DNA of 64,000 nucleotides from an uncultured Lachnospiraceae bacterium (GTDB lineage Bacteria > Bacillota > Clostridia > Lachnospirales > Lachnospiraceae): NCBI GenBank assembly GCA_910587295.1, contig CAJULP010000047.1, positions 62,001-126,000 of the forward strand, given 5' to 3'. The notes beneath the pieces are model-generated. The model worked only from the letters and a program-made list of their open reading frames with translations. It was not told the origin of the DNA and searched no databases. Both the position numbers and the translations under genes were made by a program. Of this stretch, positions 1-7,409 are shown piece by piece. Position 1 is the stretch's first letter. Every line of letters starts with the position of its first letter.

Positions 1-696
1 GCAATAGATGATTACCAAATGATTGAAGAAGGCGATAAGATTGCTATAGGCATTTCAGGCGGCAAGGACAGCATTACCTTATTGTACGCTCTTCACGGCC
101 TTATGCGTTTTTATCCCAAGTCATTTCAGATTCATGCGGTCACCGTGGATTTAGGATTTGACAATCTGGATTTTGGCAAGATCACGGAAATATGCAAGGA
201 ACTTTCAGTTCCATACACAATTGTAAAAACTGATATTGCGGATATTATCTTTAATAAGCGGAAAGAAACTAATCCCTGCTCCTTATGTGCGAAAATGCGG
301 AAAGGCGCTTTAAATGACGCAATCAAGGCCGCAGGCTGCAATAAGGTTGCTTACGCCCACCATAAGGATGATGTGGTGGAAACTATGCTGATGTCGCTGA
401 TCTATGAAGGCAGATTCCACACATTCCTGCCAGTCACCTACTTAGACAGGATGGACTTGACCGTGATCCGGCCACTGCTTTATATGGGAGAAGCGGATGT
501 GGTCGGTTTCGTCAATAAAAATCAGGTGCCGGTAGTCAAAAGCCCCTGCCCTGCTGACGGGCATACCAAGAGAGAATATGTTAAAGAGCTTTTGAAACGA
601 TTAAATCAGGAAAATCCCGGTGTTAAGGAAAGAATGTTTACGGCAATTCAAAGCGGCACAATAAAAGGATGGTATCTAGATCATGGAAAACAGTAA
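1..696 (+). CDS. ttcA: tRNA 2-thiocytidine biosynthesis protein TtcA family (5' partial)
   Basis: PP-loop ATPase that activates tRNA for sulfur transfer, probably making 2-thiocytidine at position 32. The visible 231 residues show the P-loop SGGKDS near the N terminus, the cysteine pair in PCSLCAKMRKG and the AHHKDD motif typical of TtcA. An ATG lies at 19, but the frame is open to base 1 and the upstream codons (AIDDYQ) match the usual TtcA lead-in, so the gene starts outside the window. Its last 14 bases overlap the recombinase start at 683, suggesting translational coupling. The family is clear. The exact tRNA substrate is inferred. Confidence 0.85.
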   Translation, partial: AIDDYQMIEEGDKIAIGISGGKDSITLLYALHGLMRFYPKSFQIHAVTVDLGFDNLDFGKITEICKELSVPYTIVKTDIADIIFNKRKETNPCSLCAKMRKGALNDAIKAAGCNKVAYAHHKDDVVETMLMSLIYEGRFHTFLPVTYLDRMDLTVIRPLLYMGEADVVGFVNKNQVPVVKSPCPADGHTKREYVKELLKRLNQENPGVKERMFTAIQSGTIKGWYLDHGKQ

Positions 697-1735
697 AAAT
701 TATCATGACGAACAAAATAATTTAAATACGTTAAAAATGCGCGAAGTGGTCGCTGCTCTTCCGCCCTTTTGCAAACAATTTTTCCGTGGCATACAGGAAT
801 ATACTTCTTCAAGGACAAGGCTTGCCTATGCCTATGATCTGCGGGTATTTTTCGAGTTCCTACATAGCAGTAATCCTGCACTCCATGAAATGGAGATCAA
901 GGATTTCCCCCTGGAGGTCATGGATCGGATTACAAGGGAAGATATCGAAGAATACATGGAATATATTACATATTATAAAAAAGACGGAAAAGAATATTCC
1001 AACAATGAACGCGGGAAAAAGAGAAAGCTTTCCGCTTTAAAGAGCTTTTATAATTATTTTTACTGTGAAGAAAGAATCAAGACCAACCCGGCGGCATTAG
1101 TTCCCCTGCCCAAGCAGCATGAAAAGGAAATAGTTCGTTTGGATGCTGATGAAGTTGCTATTTTATTGGATCAGGTGGAAGAAGGTGCCAAGCTGTCAAA
1201 AAGCCAGTTAAAGTACCACAATAAAACAAAGCTCCGTGATGCGGCGCTGCTTACTCTTCTTTTAGGAACCGGGATTCGTGTCTCCGAATGTGTGGGGCTT
1301 GACCTTAATGATGTGGATTTTAAAAATAACGGGATCAAGATCCGGCGAAAAGGCGGTTATGAAACGGTTGTATACTTTGGGGATGAAGTAGCGGATGCCC
1401 TCCATGATTATCTGGAAAAAAGATACCATACTATCCCTATGGAAGGCCATGAGGATGCATTGTTTCTTTCCCTTCAGAACCGCCGCTTAAGTGTCCGGGC
1501 AGTGGAAAATCTGGTAAAAAAATACGCTTCCACCGTAACCAGCTTAAAGAAGATCACACCACATAAGCTTCGAAGCACCTATGGCACTGCCCTATACAAA
1601 GAAACCGGAGATATCTATCTGGTAGCGGATGTTTTAGGCCATAAGGATGTGAACACAACACGCAAGCACTATGCGGCACAGGAGGATGCAAGGCGCAGGA
1701 TGGCCGCCAATGCGGTCCAGCTCAGGGAAAAATGA
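683..1735 (+). CDS. Tyrosine recombinase / XerC-like site-specific integrase
   Basis: A 350-residue tyrosine recombinase with an N-terminal SAM-like core-binding domain (about 30-135) and a catalytic domain (about 150-345). All catalytic positions are visible: Arg199 (GTGIRVSE), Lys223, His294 and Arg297 (HKLR), His320 (LGHKD) and the nucleophile Tyr330 (RKHYAA). Length is a little above XerC/XerD. It overlaps the ttcA-like gene and ends 33 bp from the convergent yneA-like gene. With no phage or transposon genes nearby, a housekeeping Xer-type role is more likely than a mobile integrase, but dif or attachment specificity cannot be read from sequence. Confidence 0.85.
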   Translation: MENSKNYHDEQNNLNTLKMREVVAALPPFCKQFFRGIQEYTSSRTRLAYAYDLRVFFEFLHSSNPALHEMEIKDFPLEVMDRITREDIEEYMEYITYYKKDGKEYSNNERGKKRKLSALKSFYNYFYCEERIKTNPAALVPLPKQHEKEIVRLDADEVAILLDQVEEGAKLSKSQLKYHNKTKLRDAALLTLLLGTGIRVSECVGLDLNDVDFKNNGIKIRRKGGYETVVYFGDEVADALHDYLEKRYHTIPMEGHEDALFLSLQNRRLSVRAVENLVKKYASTVTSLKKITPHKLRSTYGTALYKETGDIYLVADVLGHKDVNTTRKHYAAQEDARRRMAANAVQLREK

Positions 1736-1768
1736 TAGCTTATAGATACCGGTCTGTGATTTGCTTAT

Positions 1769-2134
1769 TTAACTGACAAATTCCGGGCTGTAATAGGGCA
1801 GAATAATATACTGTCCTTCCGTGATCTGGTCATCCTCTAACCCGTTCATCAGCATGACCTCACGGATATAGTCCTGTTTACTGTCATAATATCTGCTTTC
1901 TCCGTATTCACCTGCGAAATTCCACAGGGTATCTCCGGATTTTACAATGGTGCTTTTATAATATTTATATAACAGTTCGTCATCGCTGGTCTGCGCTTTC
2001 GTTCTGAAGCTAAAAAATAGCAGGGAGCTGGCTGTTGTCAGGATAAGCAGAAGAACGCCGGCAACCATACGGCGGCGCAGCTCCTGCTTTCTTCTTGTCT
2101 GGTTTTTTTTGATTCTTAATTCACTTGTATTCAT
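1769..2134 (-). CDS. LysM-domain membrane protein, YneA-like SOS cell-division suppressor
   Basis: A 121-residue protein with a basic N terminus (about 1-22), one transmembrane segment (about 23-45) and an extracellular LysM domain (about 62-115, from VKSGDTLWNFA to EGQYIILPYY). The architecture and its place divergent from lexA match YneA of Bacillus, which delays septation during the SOS response. GGAAGG precedes the ATG. Its promoter at 2252-2280 has near-consensus elements and carries putative LexA boxes. The LysM domain and topology are seen directly; the division-inhibitor role is inferred from context, since LysM proteins are diverse. Confidence 0.72.
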   Translation of the reverse strand: MNTSELRIKKNQTRRKQELRRRMVAGVLLLILTTASSLLFFSFRTKAQTSDDELLYKYYKSTIVKSGDTLWNFAGEYGESRYYDSKQDYIREVMLMNGLEDDQITEGQYIILPYYSPEFVS

Positions 2135-2216
2135 ATCCGCCTTCCCTTCCTTCCATAATCAAAGTGTATGTAAAGTCATCTGTCCGGTCTCTGTACAGAT
2201 TATATGCCGTATAGCA

Positions 2217-2324
2217 GAACGTACGTTGCAAACATCTGTTCCTTTTATTGAATTATACCGAACAAACATTCTTGTGTCAATAGATTGAGAAGAAAAATCG
2301 AACAAATATTTGGAATATATGTTT
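2217..2324. promoter_or_regulatory. Cluster of putative LexA (SOS) boxes between yneA-like gene and lexA
   Basis: Five near matches to the Gram-positive SOS box core GAAC-N4-GTTC lie in about 110 bp: 2217-2228 (GAACGTACGTTG, 7/8), 2230-2241 (AAACATCTGTTC, 7/8), 2260-2271 (GAACAAACATTC, 7/8), 2300-2311 (6/8) and 2313-2324 (6/8). The third lies inside the yneA-like promoter spacer and the last touches the lexA -35. This arrangement would let LexA repress both genes. Matches were scored by eye; binding is inferred. Confidence 0.65.
2252..2280 (-). promoter_or_regulatory. Consensus sigma-A promoter for the yneA-like gene
   Basis: On the minus strand a perfect TTGACA (2275-2280) and a perfect TATAAT (2252-2257) are separated by exactly 17 bp. 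A putative LexA box at 2260-2271 occupies the spacer, so this unusually strong promoter would need tight repression, as expected for a gene that blocks division. Confidence 0.75.
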
Positions 2325-2351
2325 GCTTTTTGCATTTTCCTATGTTATACT
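2323..2351 (+). promoter_or_regulatory. lexA promoter
   Basis: TTGCTT (2323-2328) and TATACT (2346-2351) are spaced by 17 bp, about 30 bp upstream of the lexA ATG. The -35 overlaps a weak SOS box at 2313-2324, consistent with autoregulation. Confidence 0.65.
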
Positions 2352-2382
2352 TTTAATATAGAAATTGAAAGGGAGGTTTTTC

Positions 2383-3000
2383 ATGGGGTACGGAAAGATC
2401 AGTGCGAAACAGCAGGAAATATTAGATTATATTAAAGAAGAAATTTTAAAAAAGGGATATCCGCCAGCGGTGAGGGAGATCTGTGAAGCGGTGCATTTAA
2501 AGTCCACTTCTTCTGTCCACTCGCATTTAGAAACGTTAGAGAAAAACGGTTATATCAAAAGAGATCCCACGAAACCTCGTGCGATTGAGATTTGCGATGA
2601 AAATTTCCAGATGGTGCGTACCGAAATGGTCAGCCTTCCGGTTGTCGGTCAGGTTGCGGCAGGGGTTCCTATCCTTGCAGAAGAAAATGTCGTAAGCTAC
2701 TTTCCTGTTCCGGCGGAAGTGGTTCCACACGGGGAATCTTTCATATTAAATGTGAAAGGGGATTCCATGATCAATGCCGGGATTTTCAGCGGAGACCAGA
2801 TTTTTGTGAATGCGTGTAACACGGCAAAGAATGGGGATATGGTAGTTGCTCTGATAGAAGATTCAGCAACAGTGAAAACTTTTTATAAGGAAGGCGGCCA
2901 TATAAGGCTCCAGCCGGAGAATAATTCCATGGATCCAATCATTGTTGATGACTGCCAGATTCTTGGTAAGGTATTCGGCGTGCTGCGTATTTTCCGTTAA
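2383..3000 (+). CDS. lexA: LexA repressor (SOS regulator, self-cleaving serine protease)
   Basis: A 205-residue repressor with an N-terminal winged-helix domain (about 1-65) and a C-terminal S24 autoprotease. The cleavage bond Ala93-Gly94 (QVAAGVP), the nucleophile Ser128 (KGDSM) and the general-base Lys165 (ATVKTF) are all present, so RecA-stimulated self-cleavage should work. A TTG at 2365 is in frame, but GGGAGG at 2371-2376 fits the ATG at 2383, which also gives the normal family length. It is divergent from the yneA-like gene and followed by a clear terminator. Confidence 0.95.
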   Translation: MGYGKISAKQQEILDYIKEEILKKGYPPAVREICEAVHLKSTSSVHSHLETLEKNGYIKRDPTKPRAIEICDENFQMVRTEMVSLPVVGQVAAGVPILAEENVVSYFPVPAEVVPHGESFILNVKGDSMINAGIFSGDQIFVNACNTAKNGDMVVALIEDSATVKTFYKEGGHIRLQPENNSMDPIIVDDCQILGKVFGVLRIFR

Positions 3001-3063
3001 TCCAACAGGGCTTTATTGCTGTTTCATTTCTGCAGGATACGACACATAAAACATATACCTGTC

Positions 3064-3095
3064 AAAAATCCCCCGTAGCTTTACGGGGGATTTTA
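3064..3095 (+). terminator. Intrinsic terminator downstream of lexA
   Basis: GC-rich hairpin with arms AATCCCCCGTA / TACGGGGGATT around a GCTT loop (3078-3081), followed by TTTTATTTT. A-runs on the left side mean it could also work for the minus-strand liv/cytidylate-kinase operon that ends at 3154. Confidence 0.85.
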
Positions 3096-3153
3096 TTTTC
3101 ATATTTATATCATATAAAAAGCTCTCTTATCTTCTTTCTCTTACACATTAGTT

Positions 3154-3783
3154 TCATATGTTTTTAAATCGCACATGCATATAAGCAACGATCTCTTCCA
3201 CGCACCTGTCAAACCCAAGCTTGGAGCTGTCCAGGCACAGATCATAGTTCCTTGCGTCTGTCCATTCCCTGCCGGTATAGTACTTATAGTACTCCGCCTT
3301 ATGCTTATCAGTCTTTGCAATAAAACGCTCTAACTCTTTGGGTGACATGCTGTGTTTTTTGGCCGCCTGTTCCATGCAGTAGTCGTGCGGGGCGTGGATG
3401 AAAACACTGAGCACATTATCGTAATCTTTTAATATAAAGTCAGCGCAGCGTCCAATGATGATGCAGGACTCCTCATCCGCCAGCTTTTTGATAATTTTGG
3501 CCTGATAATTAAACAGGTTCTGAGTGGAGACAAAATCGTCGCTTTCCGGCGGGATCAGTTCGCCGTGGTATACGCTGTGGGCAATCTTAAATAATCTGGT
3601 GCTTTTCAGCTTCTCATCGGCACCCACAAACAGAGCTTCATTGATTCCGCTGTCCTCGGAAGCAAGTTTTAGCAGCTCCTTGTCATAATAATGAATCCCC
3701 AGCTTTTCCGAGAGCATCTGCCCTATGGTACGCCCTCCGCTTCCATACTGCCTTCCGATCGTGATCACAATCTTATCATTCAT
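3154..3783 (-). CDS. Cytidylate kinase-like family protein
   Basis: A 209-residue P-loop kinase of the cytidylate-kinase-like family. The N terminus holds the phosphate-binding loop GRQYGSGGRTIG. An ACADF-type core (IIIGRCADFIL) and basic lid residues follow. An open frame continues upstream into livF, but GGAGG about 10 bp before the ATG at 3783 fixes the start and leaves 43 bp to the livF stop. It closes the liv operon, which has no obvious metabolic link to nucleotide phosphorylation. The substrate is unknown, as this family is separate from true Cmk. The P-loop family call is firm. Confidence 0.8.
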   Translation of the reverse strand: MNDKIVITIGRQYGSGGRTIGQMLSEKLGIHYYDKELLKLASEDSGINEALFVGADEKLKSTRLFKIAHSVYHGELIPPESDDFVSTQNLFNYQAKIIKKLADEESCIIIGRCADFILKDYDNVLSVFIHAPHDYCMEQAAKKHSMSPKELERFIAKTDKHKAEYYKYYTGREWTDARNYDLCLDSSKLGFDRCVEEIVAYMHVRFKNI

Positions 3784-3826
3784 ATTGACACCTCCTGAAA
3801 TGATATAACCATATTCGCCATAAGCG

Positions 3827-4537
3827 TTATTCGCCCAAATAAGCCTTTTTAATGGAGTCATTGTTTAACAGTTCATCGGATTTCCCGCTAAGGACAATAT
3901 TGCCCGTCTCCAAAACATATCCTCTGTCAGAAATAGAGAGGGCTTTTTTGGCATTCTGCTCCACCAAAAGCACGGTGGTGCCGCCTGCGCTTACTTTTTT
4001 GATGATATCAAAAATCTCGTTAACGAAAATAGGGGAAAGTCCCATGGAAGGCTCATCCATTAGGATGATCCTGGGATGAGACATCAATGCCCTTCCCATG
4101 GCAAGCATCTGCTGTTCACCACCGCTTAAGGTTCCCGCAAGCTGGTTTTGGCGTTCCTCCAACCTGGGAAACCGTTTATAGACCGTTTTTAAACTCTCTT
4201 CTATCTCCGTCTTGTCTTTTCTTGTATAGGCCCCCATTTTCAGGTTCTGGAACACGGTAAGGTTTGAAAATACCCGCCTGCCTTCCGGAACATGTGCCAT
4301 TCCCATGGTAACGATCCTGTGGGCGGGCACCTTGGTGATATCTTTTCCGTCAAAGGTAACGGTTCCCTTTTTGGCTTCCAAAAGACCGGTGATGGTATGG
4401 AGGATCGTGGTCTTCCCGGCGCCGTTAGCGCCAATAAGGGCGATGACCTCCCCTTCGTTTACCTCAAAAGATACGCCTTTAATAGCCTGTATCATTCCAT
4501 AATAAACTTCTAAATCCTTTATTTCAAGCATTGCCAT
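3827..4537 (-). CDS. livF: Branched-chain amino acid ABC transporter, ATP-binding protein LivF
   Basis: A 236-residue nucleotide-binding subunit for high-affinity leucine/isoleucine/valine uptake. Visible motifs are Walker A GANGAGKTT, the signature LSGGEQQ, Walker B IILMDEP and the H-loop region replaced by VEQN as usual in LivF. GGGAGGA precedes the first of two ATGs. It is the last transporter gene of the liv operon, 22 bp after livG. Confidence 0.93.
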   Translation of the reverse strand: MAMLEIKDLEVYYGMIQAIKGVSFEVNEGEVIALIGANGAGKTTILHTITGLLEAKKGTVTFDGKDITKVPAHRIVTMGMAHVPEGRRVFSNLTVFQNLKMGAYTRKDKTEIEESLKTVYKRFPRLEERQNQLAGTLSGGEQQMLAMGRALMSHPRIILMDEPSMGLSPIFVNEIFDIIKKVSAGGTTVLLVEQNAKKALSISDRGYVLETGNIVLSGKSDELLNNDSIKKAYLGE

Positions 4538-4559
4538 AACATTCTTCCTCCCGTATCAG

Positions 4560-5321
4560 TTATTCACCCAGGTAGGCCGTAATCACCTGAGGGTCGCTTA
4601 AAACATCACCGGTCTTCCCCTGGGCCAAGATACGGCCGAAATTCAAAACTGTAAGTTCTTCGCAGATTCCGGATACAAGCTTCATGTCATGCTCGATGAG
4701 AAGAATGGTCATATCAAAATTATCCCTGACAAAACGTATTGTGTTCATCAGTTCAATGGTCTCATTCGGGTTCATTCCGGCAGCCGGCTCATCGAGAAGA
4801 AGGATCTTAGGGCCTGTTGCCAGCGCCCTTGCAATTTCCAGTTTACGCTGCTTGCCGTAAGGCAGGTTTGCCGCAAGGTAAGAAGCCTCACCGTCAAGCT
4901 CGAATACTTTTAACAATTCCATTGCGCGTTCGTTCATTGCCGCTTCCGTTTTAAAGTACTTGGGCAGACGCAGAATCCCCTCGATGGTTGAATATTTATA
5001 ATGGTTATGAAGGCCTGCTTTTACATTATCCAGCACAGTCAGGTCTTTAAACAATCGAATATTTTGGAAGGTACGCGCAATACCTGCTTTATTGATCTCA
5101 ATGGTCTTTAAACCGGTGATATTAACGCCGTCAAGTGTAATGATCCCTTCGCTGGGTTTATAAACACCGGTAAGCAGGTTAAACACCGTAGTCTTCCCGG
5201 CGCCGTTTGGGCCGATCAAGCCGTAAAGCTGCCCTTTTTTTACGGATAGTTCAAAATCATCCACCGCCCGAAGCCCCCCAAAGGAAATGCCAAGATTTTT
5301 GATTTCTAATAAAACTGCCAT
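4560..5321 (-). CDS. livG: Branched-chain amino acid ABC transporter, ATP-binding protein LivG
   Basis: A 253-residue ATPase partner of LivF. It shows Walker A GPNGAGKTT, the LivG-type helical insert around NIRLFKDLTVLDNV, a signature loop reading LPYGKQRKLEIARAL, Walker B ILLLDEP and the switch histidine in IEHDM. It sits one base after livM, so the two are translationally linked. The signature glycine context (PYGKQ) is normal for LivG. Confidence 0.93.
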   Translation of the reverse strand: MAVLLEIKNLGISFGGLRAVDDFELSVKKGQLYGLIGPNGAGKTTVFNLLTGVYKPSEGIITLDGVNITGLKTIEINKAGIARTFQNIRLFKDLTVLDNVKAGLHNHYKYSTIEGILRLPKYFKTEAAMNERAMELLKVFELDGEASYLAANLPYGKQRKLEIARALATGPKILLLDEPAAGMNPNETIELMNTIRFVRDNFDMTILLIEHDMKLVSGICEELTVLNFGRILAQGKTGDVLSDPQVITAYLGE

Positions 5322-5322
5322 A

Positions 5323-6396
5323 CTACTGCACCTCCCTGGTTTTCTTTAAAAGACGCTTGGGTGAAAATCTTTTGCGAAGCTCGATCAATTTAGGGCTCCA
5401 GTTAAAGAGCATCATAATGATCAACACGATCGCATAGATCAGCATCCGGTAATTATTAAGACCGCGCAGTAATTCCGGGAGCAGCGTAAGGACGACGGCC
5501 GCTATCATGGAACCACGGATATTTCCAATACCGCCAAGTACCACAAATACCAATATCATGATGGACATATTATATCCGAAGTTTTTGGGCGTTGCCATCA
5601 GGCTGTTTAAGTTATGGGAGTAAAGCACTCCCGCAACCCCCGCAAGAGCCGCCGAAACGGAAAATGCCATTAATTTATACTTGGTAACATTGATCCCAAT
5701 GGATTCCGCCGCAATCAGGTTGTCCCTTATGGACATGATCGCCCGGCCATCCCTTGAATTGATCAGGTTAAGGACGATAAATAAGGTCAGAAGTATCAGG
5801 ATAATGCCAATGGTAAAAGTGGAATCCTTCGGAGTTCCGGTAATCCCCTGCGCCCCGTTTATGATCACTTCCCCTTCCTCTTCAAGTCCTAACGATAAGG
5901 AATCTTTCATGGAAAAATGGATCCCTTTGCTGTCTTTGCCAATATACAGAACATTTACGACATTTTTTATGATTTCCCCGAAGGCCAGGGTAACAATTGC
6001 CAGATAGTCGCCCTTTAACCTAAGTACCGGCATGCCGATCAAAAAGCCGATCAGTGCGGCGCATATACCACCGATCAAGATAGCCAGGATAAAACGCAAA
6101 AGCCCAACCGTGATCACATCTTTCATACATTTGGAGAAAAAAGCACCGGCAAAAGCGCCTACACACATAAAGCCTGCATGCCCCAGGCTCAGTTCGCCTA
6201 AAATACCGACCGTAAGGTTTAAGGAAACCGCAAGGATCACATAGGTACACAAGGGAACCAAAAGGCCCTGCATCAAGCTTGAGATATTTCCGGTACCGAT
6301 CATGATCTGTATAACGATATAGGCAAGGATCACAATGCCATATGTCAAAATATTCTCCCTAAAGTTTTTATTTAATTTTATTTTATCAGTTTTCAT
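5323..6396 (-). CDS. livM: Branched-chain amino acid ABC transporter, permease LivM
   Basis: A 357-residue integral membrane protein with about 8-10 hydrophobic segments. It contains the LivM/LivH signature regions GELSLGHAGFM (about 70-80) and the EAA-like cytoplasmic loop near AAESIGINVTKYKLMAF (about 240-256). The 85-residue soluble stretch around 155-200 is acidic and variable. It pairs with LivH to form the translocation channel. Confidence 0.92.
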   Translation of the reverse strand: MKTDKIKLNKNFRENILTYGIVILAYIVIQIMIGTGNISSLMQGLLVPLCTYVILAVSLNLTVGILGELSLGHAGFMCVGAFAGAFFSKCMKDVITVGLLRFILAILIGGICAALIGFLIGMPVLRLKGDYLAIVTLAFGEIIKNVVNVLYIGKDSKGIHFSMKDSLSLGLEEEGEVIINGAQGITGTPKDSTFTIGIILILLTLFIVLNLINSRDGRAIMSIRDNLIAAESIGINVTKYKLMAFSVSAALAGVAGVLYSHNLNSLMATPKNFGYNMSIMILVFVVLGGIGNIRGSMIAAVVLTLLPELLRGLNNYRMLIYAIVLIIMMLFNWSPKLIELRKRFSPKRLLKKTREVQ

Positions 6397-6414
6397 ATCC
6401 GTTCTCCTTTTGCG

Positions 6415-7299
6415 TTACACTTTCTCCTGAATCTTCTTTCCGAGAATACCAGTAGGTTTAACAAGAAGGACGATGATCAAAACAAGAAATACGATTGCGT
6501 CCGCCATCTGTGAGGATATGTATGCCTTCCCTAGTATTTCTATGATCCCTAAGGCAATTCCGCCAATCAATGCCCCCGGGATGGAACCAATGCCCCCAAA
6601 TACAGCAGCCACAAAAGCCTTGATACCAGGCATGGAACCGGTATAGGGAGTTAAGGACGGATATGCGGAACAAAGCAGCATACCTGCTATGGCCGCAAGA
6701 GCCGAGCCAATTGCAAAGGTCAGGGAAATAGTTGCGTTTACGTTGATTCCCATAAGCTGTGCCGCCCCCTTGTCTTCGGAGACTGCAAGCATGGCCTGTC
6801 CTGCCTTTGTCTTGTTGATAAATACGGTAAGTCCGATCATGATGACAATACAACAGATGATGGTCACGATGGTTTCACCCGAAATCGTAACCTGCCCATC
6901 GGCAAGCTTGACTGCGGGAATCGTCACTACGGAAGTGAAAGCTTTCGTATTTGCACCAAAGATAAGCAGCGCAAGGTTTTGTAACAAATAACTTACGCCG
7001 ATTGCCGTGATCAGTACTGCCAAAGAGGACGCTGCCTGCCGGAGCGGCCTGTATGCAACATATTCAATTGCAATTCCTAGCACCGTACACAGCACCACTG
7101 CAAGTAAAATGCCAAGAAGGGGAGGAAGCCCCTGCATGCTGACGGCATAAAATATGGTAAACGCACCAACCATGATCACGTCGCCGTGTGCAAAATTAAG
7201 CATCTTTGCAATTCCATATACCATGGTATATCCAAGCGCTATGATTGCATATACACTTCCCAAACTTATTCCATTGATCAAATAGGATATAAAACTCAT
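6415..7299 (-). CDS. livH: Branched-chain amino acid ABC transporter, permease LivH
   Basis: A 294-residue permease with about eight transmembrane segments. Family hallmarks include the N-terminal GISLGSVYAIIALGYTMVYG, the conserved MLNFAHGDVIMVGAF and the cytoplasmic coupling loop AAQLMGINVNATISLTFAIG. It is first after the terminator-like hairpin that separates it from the binding-protein gene. Confidence 0.93.
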   Translation of the reverse strand: MSFISYLINGISLGSVYAIIALGYTMVYGIAKMLNFAHGDVIMVGAFTIFYAVSMQGLPPLLGILLAVVLCTVLGIAIEYVAYRPLRQAASSLAVLITAIGVSYLLQNLALLIFGANTKAFTSVVTIPAVKLADGQVTISGETIVTIICCIVIMIGLTVFINKTKAGQAMLAVSEDKGAAQLMGINVNATISLTFAIGSALAAIAGMLLCSAYPSLTPYTGSMPGIKAFVAAVFGGIGSIPGALIGGIALGIIEILGKAYISSQMADAIVFLVLIIVLLVKPTGILGKKIQEKV

Positions 7300-7365
7300 G
7301 AAAACACCTCTATGTAAAAAATTTATCTATTTATTATATCAGATAAACAGTAATACAATCAAGTT

Positions 7366-7400
7366 AAAAAATGAGGGTTGCTGTCTTTGCAACCCTCATT
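7366..7400 (-). terminator. Hairpin between livJ and livH (attenuating terminator)
   Basis: Perfect 12-bp stem, AATGAGGGTTGC (7370-7381) with GCAACCCTCATT (7389-7400), followed on the minus strand by TTTTAAC. Placed directly after the substrate-binding-protein stop, it probably lowers readthrough so that the binding protein is made in excess over the membrane complex, a common arrangement in ABC uptake operons. Confidence 0.75.
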
Positions 7401-7409
7401 GGCCATTTC

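Noticed and set aside
683..1735. Tyrosine recombinase considered as a sign of a prophage or integrative element.
   Set aside because: No phage, plasmid or conjugation genes and no flanking direct repeats were seen; it overlaps a tRNA-modification gene and looks like a stable Xer-type gene.
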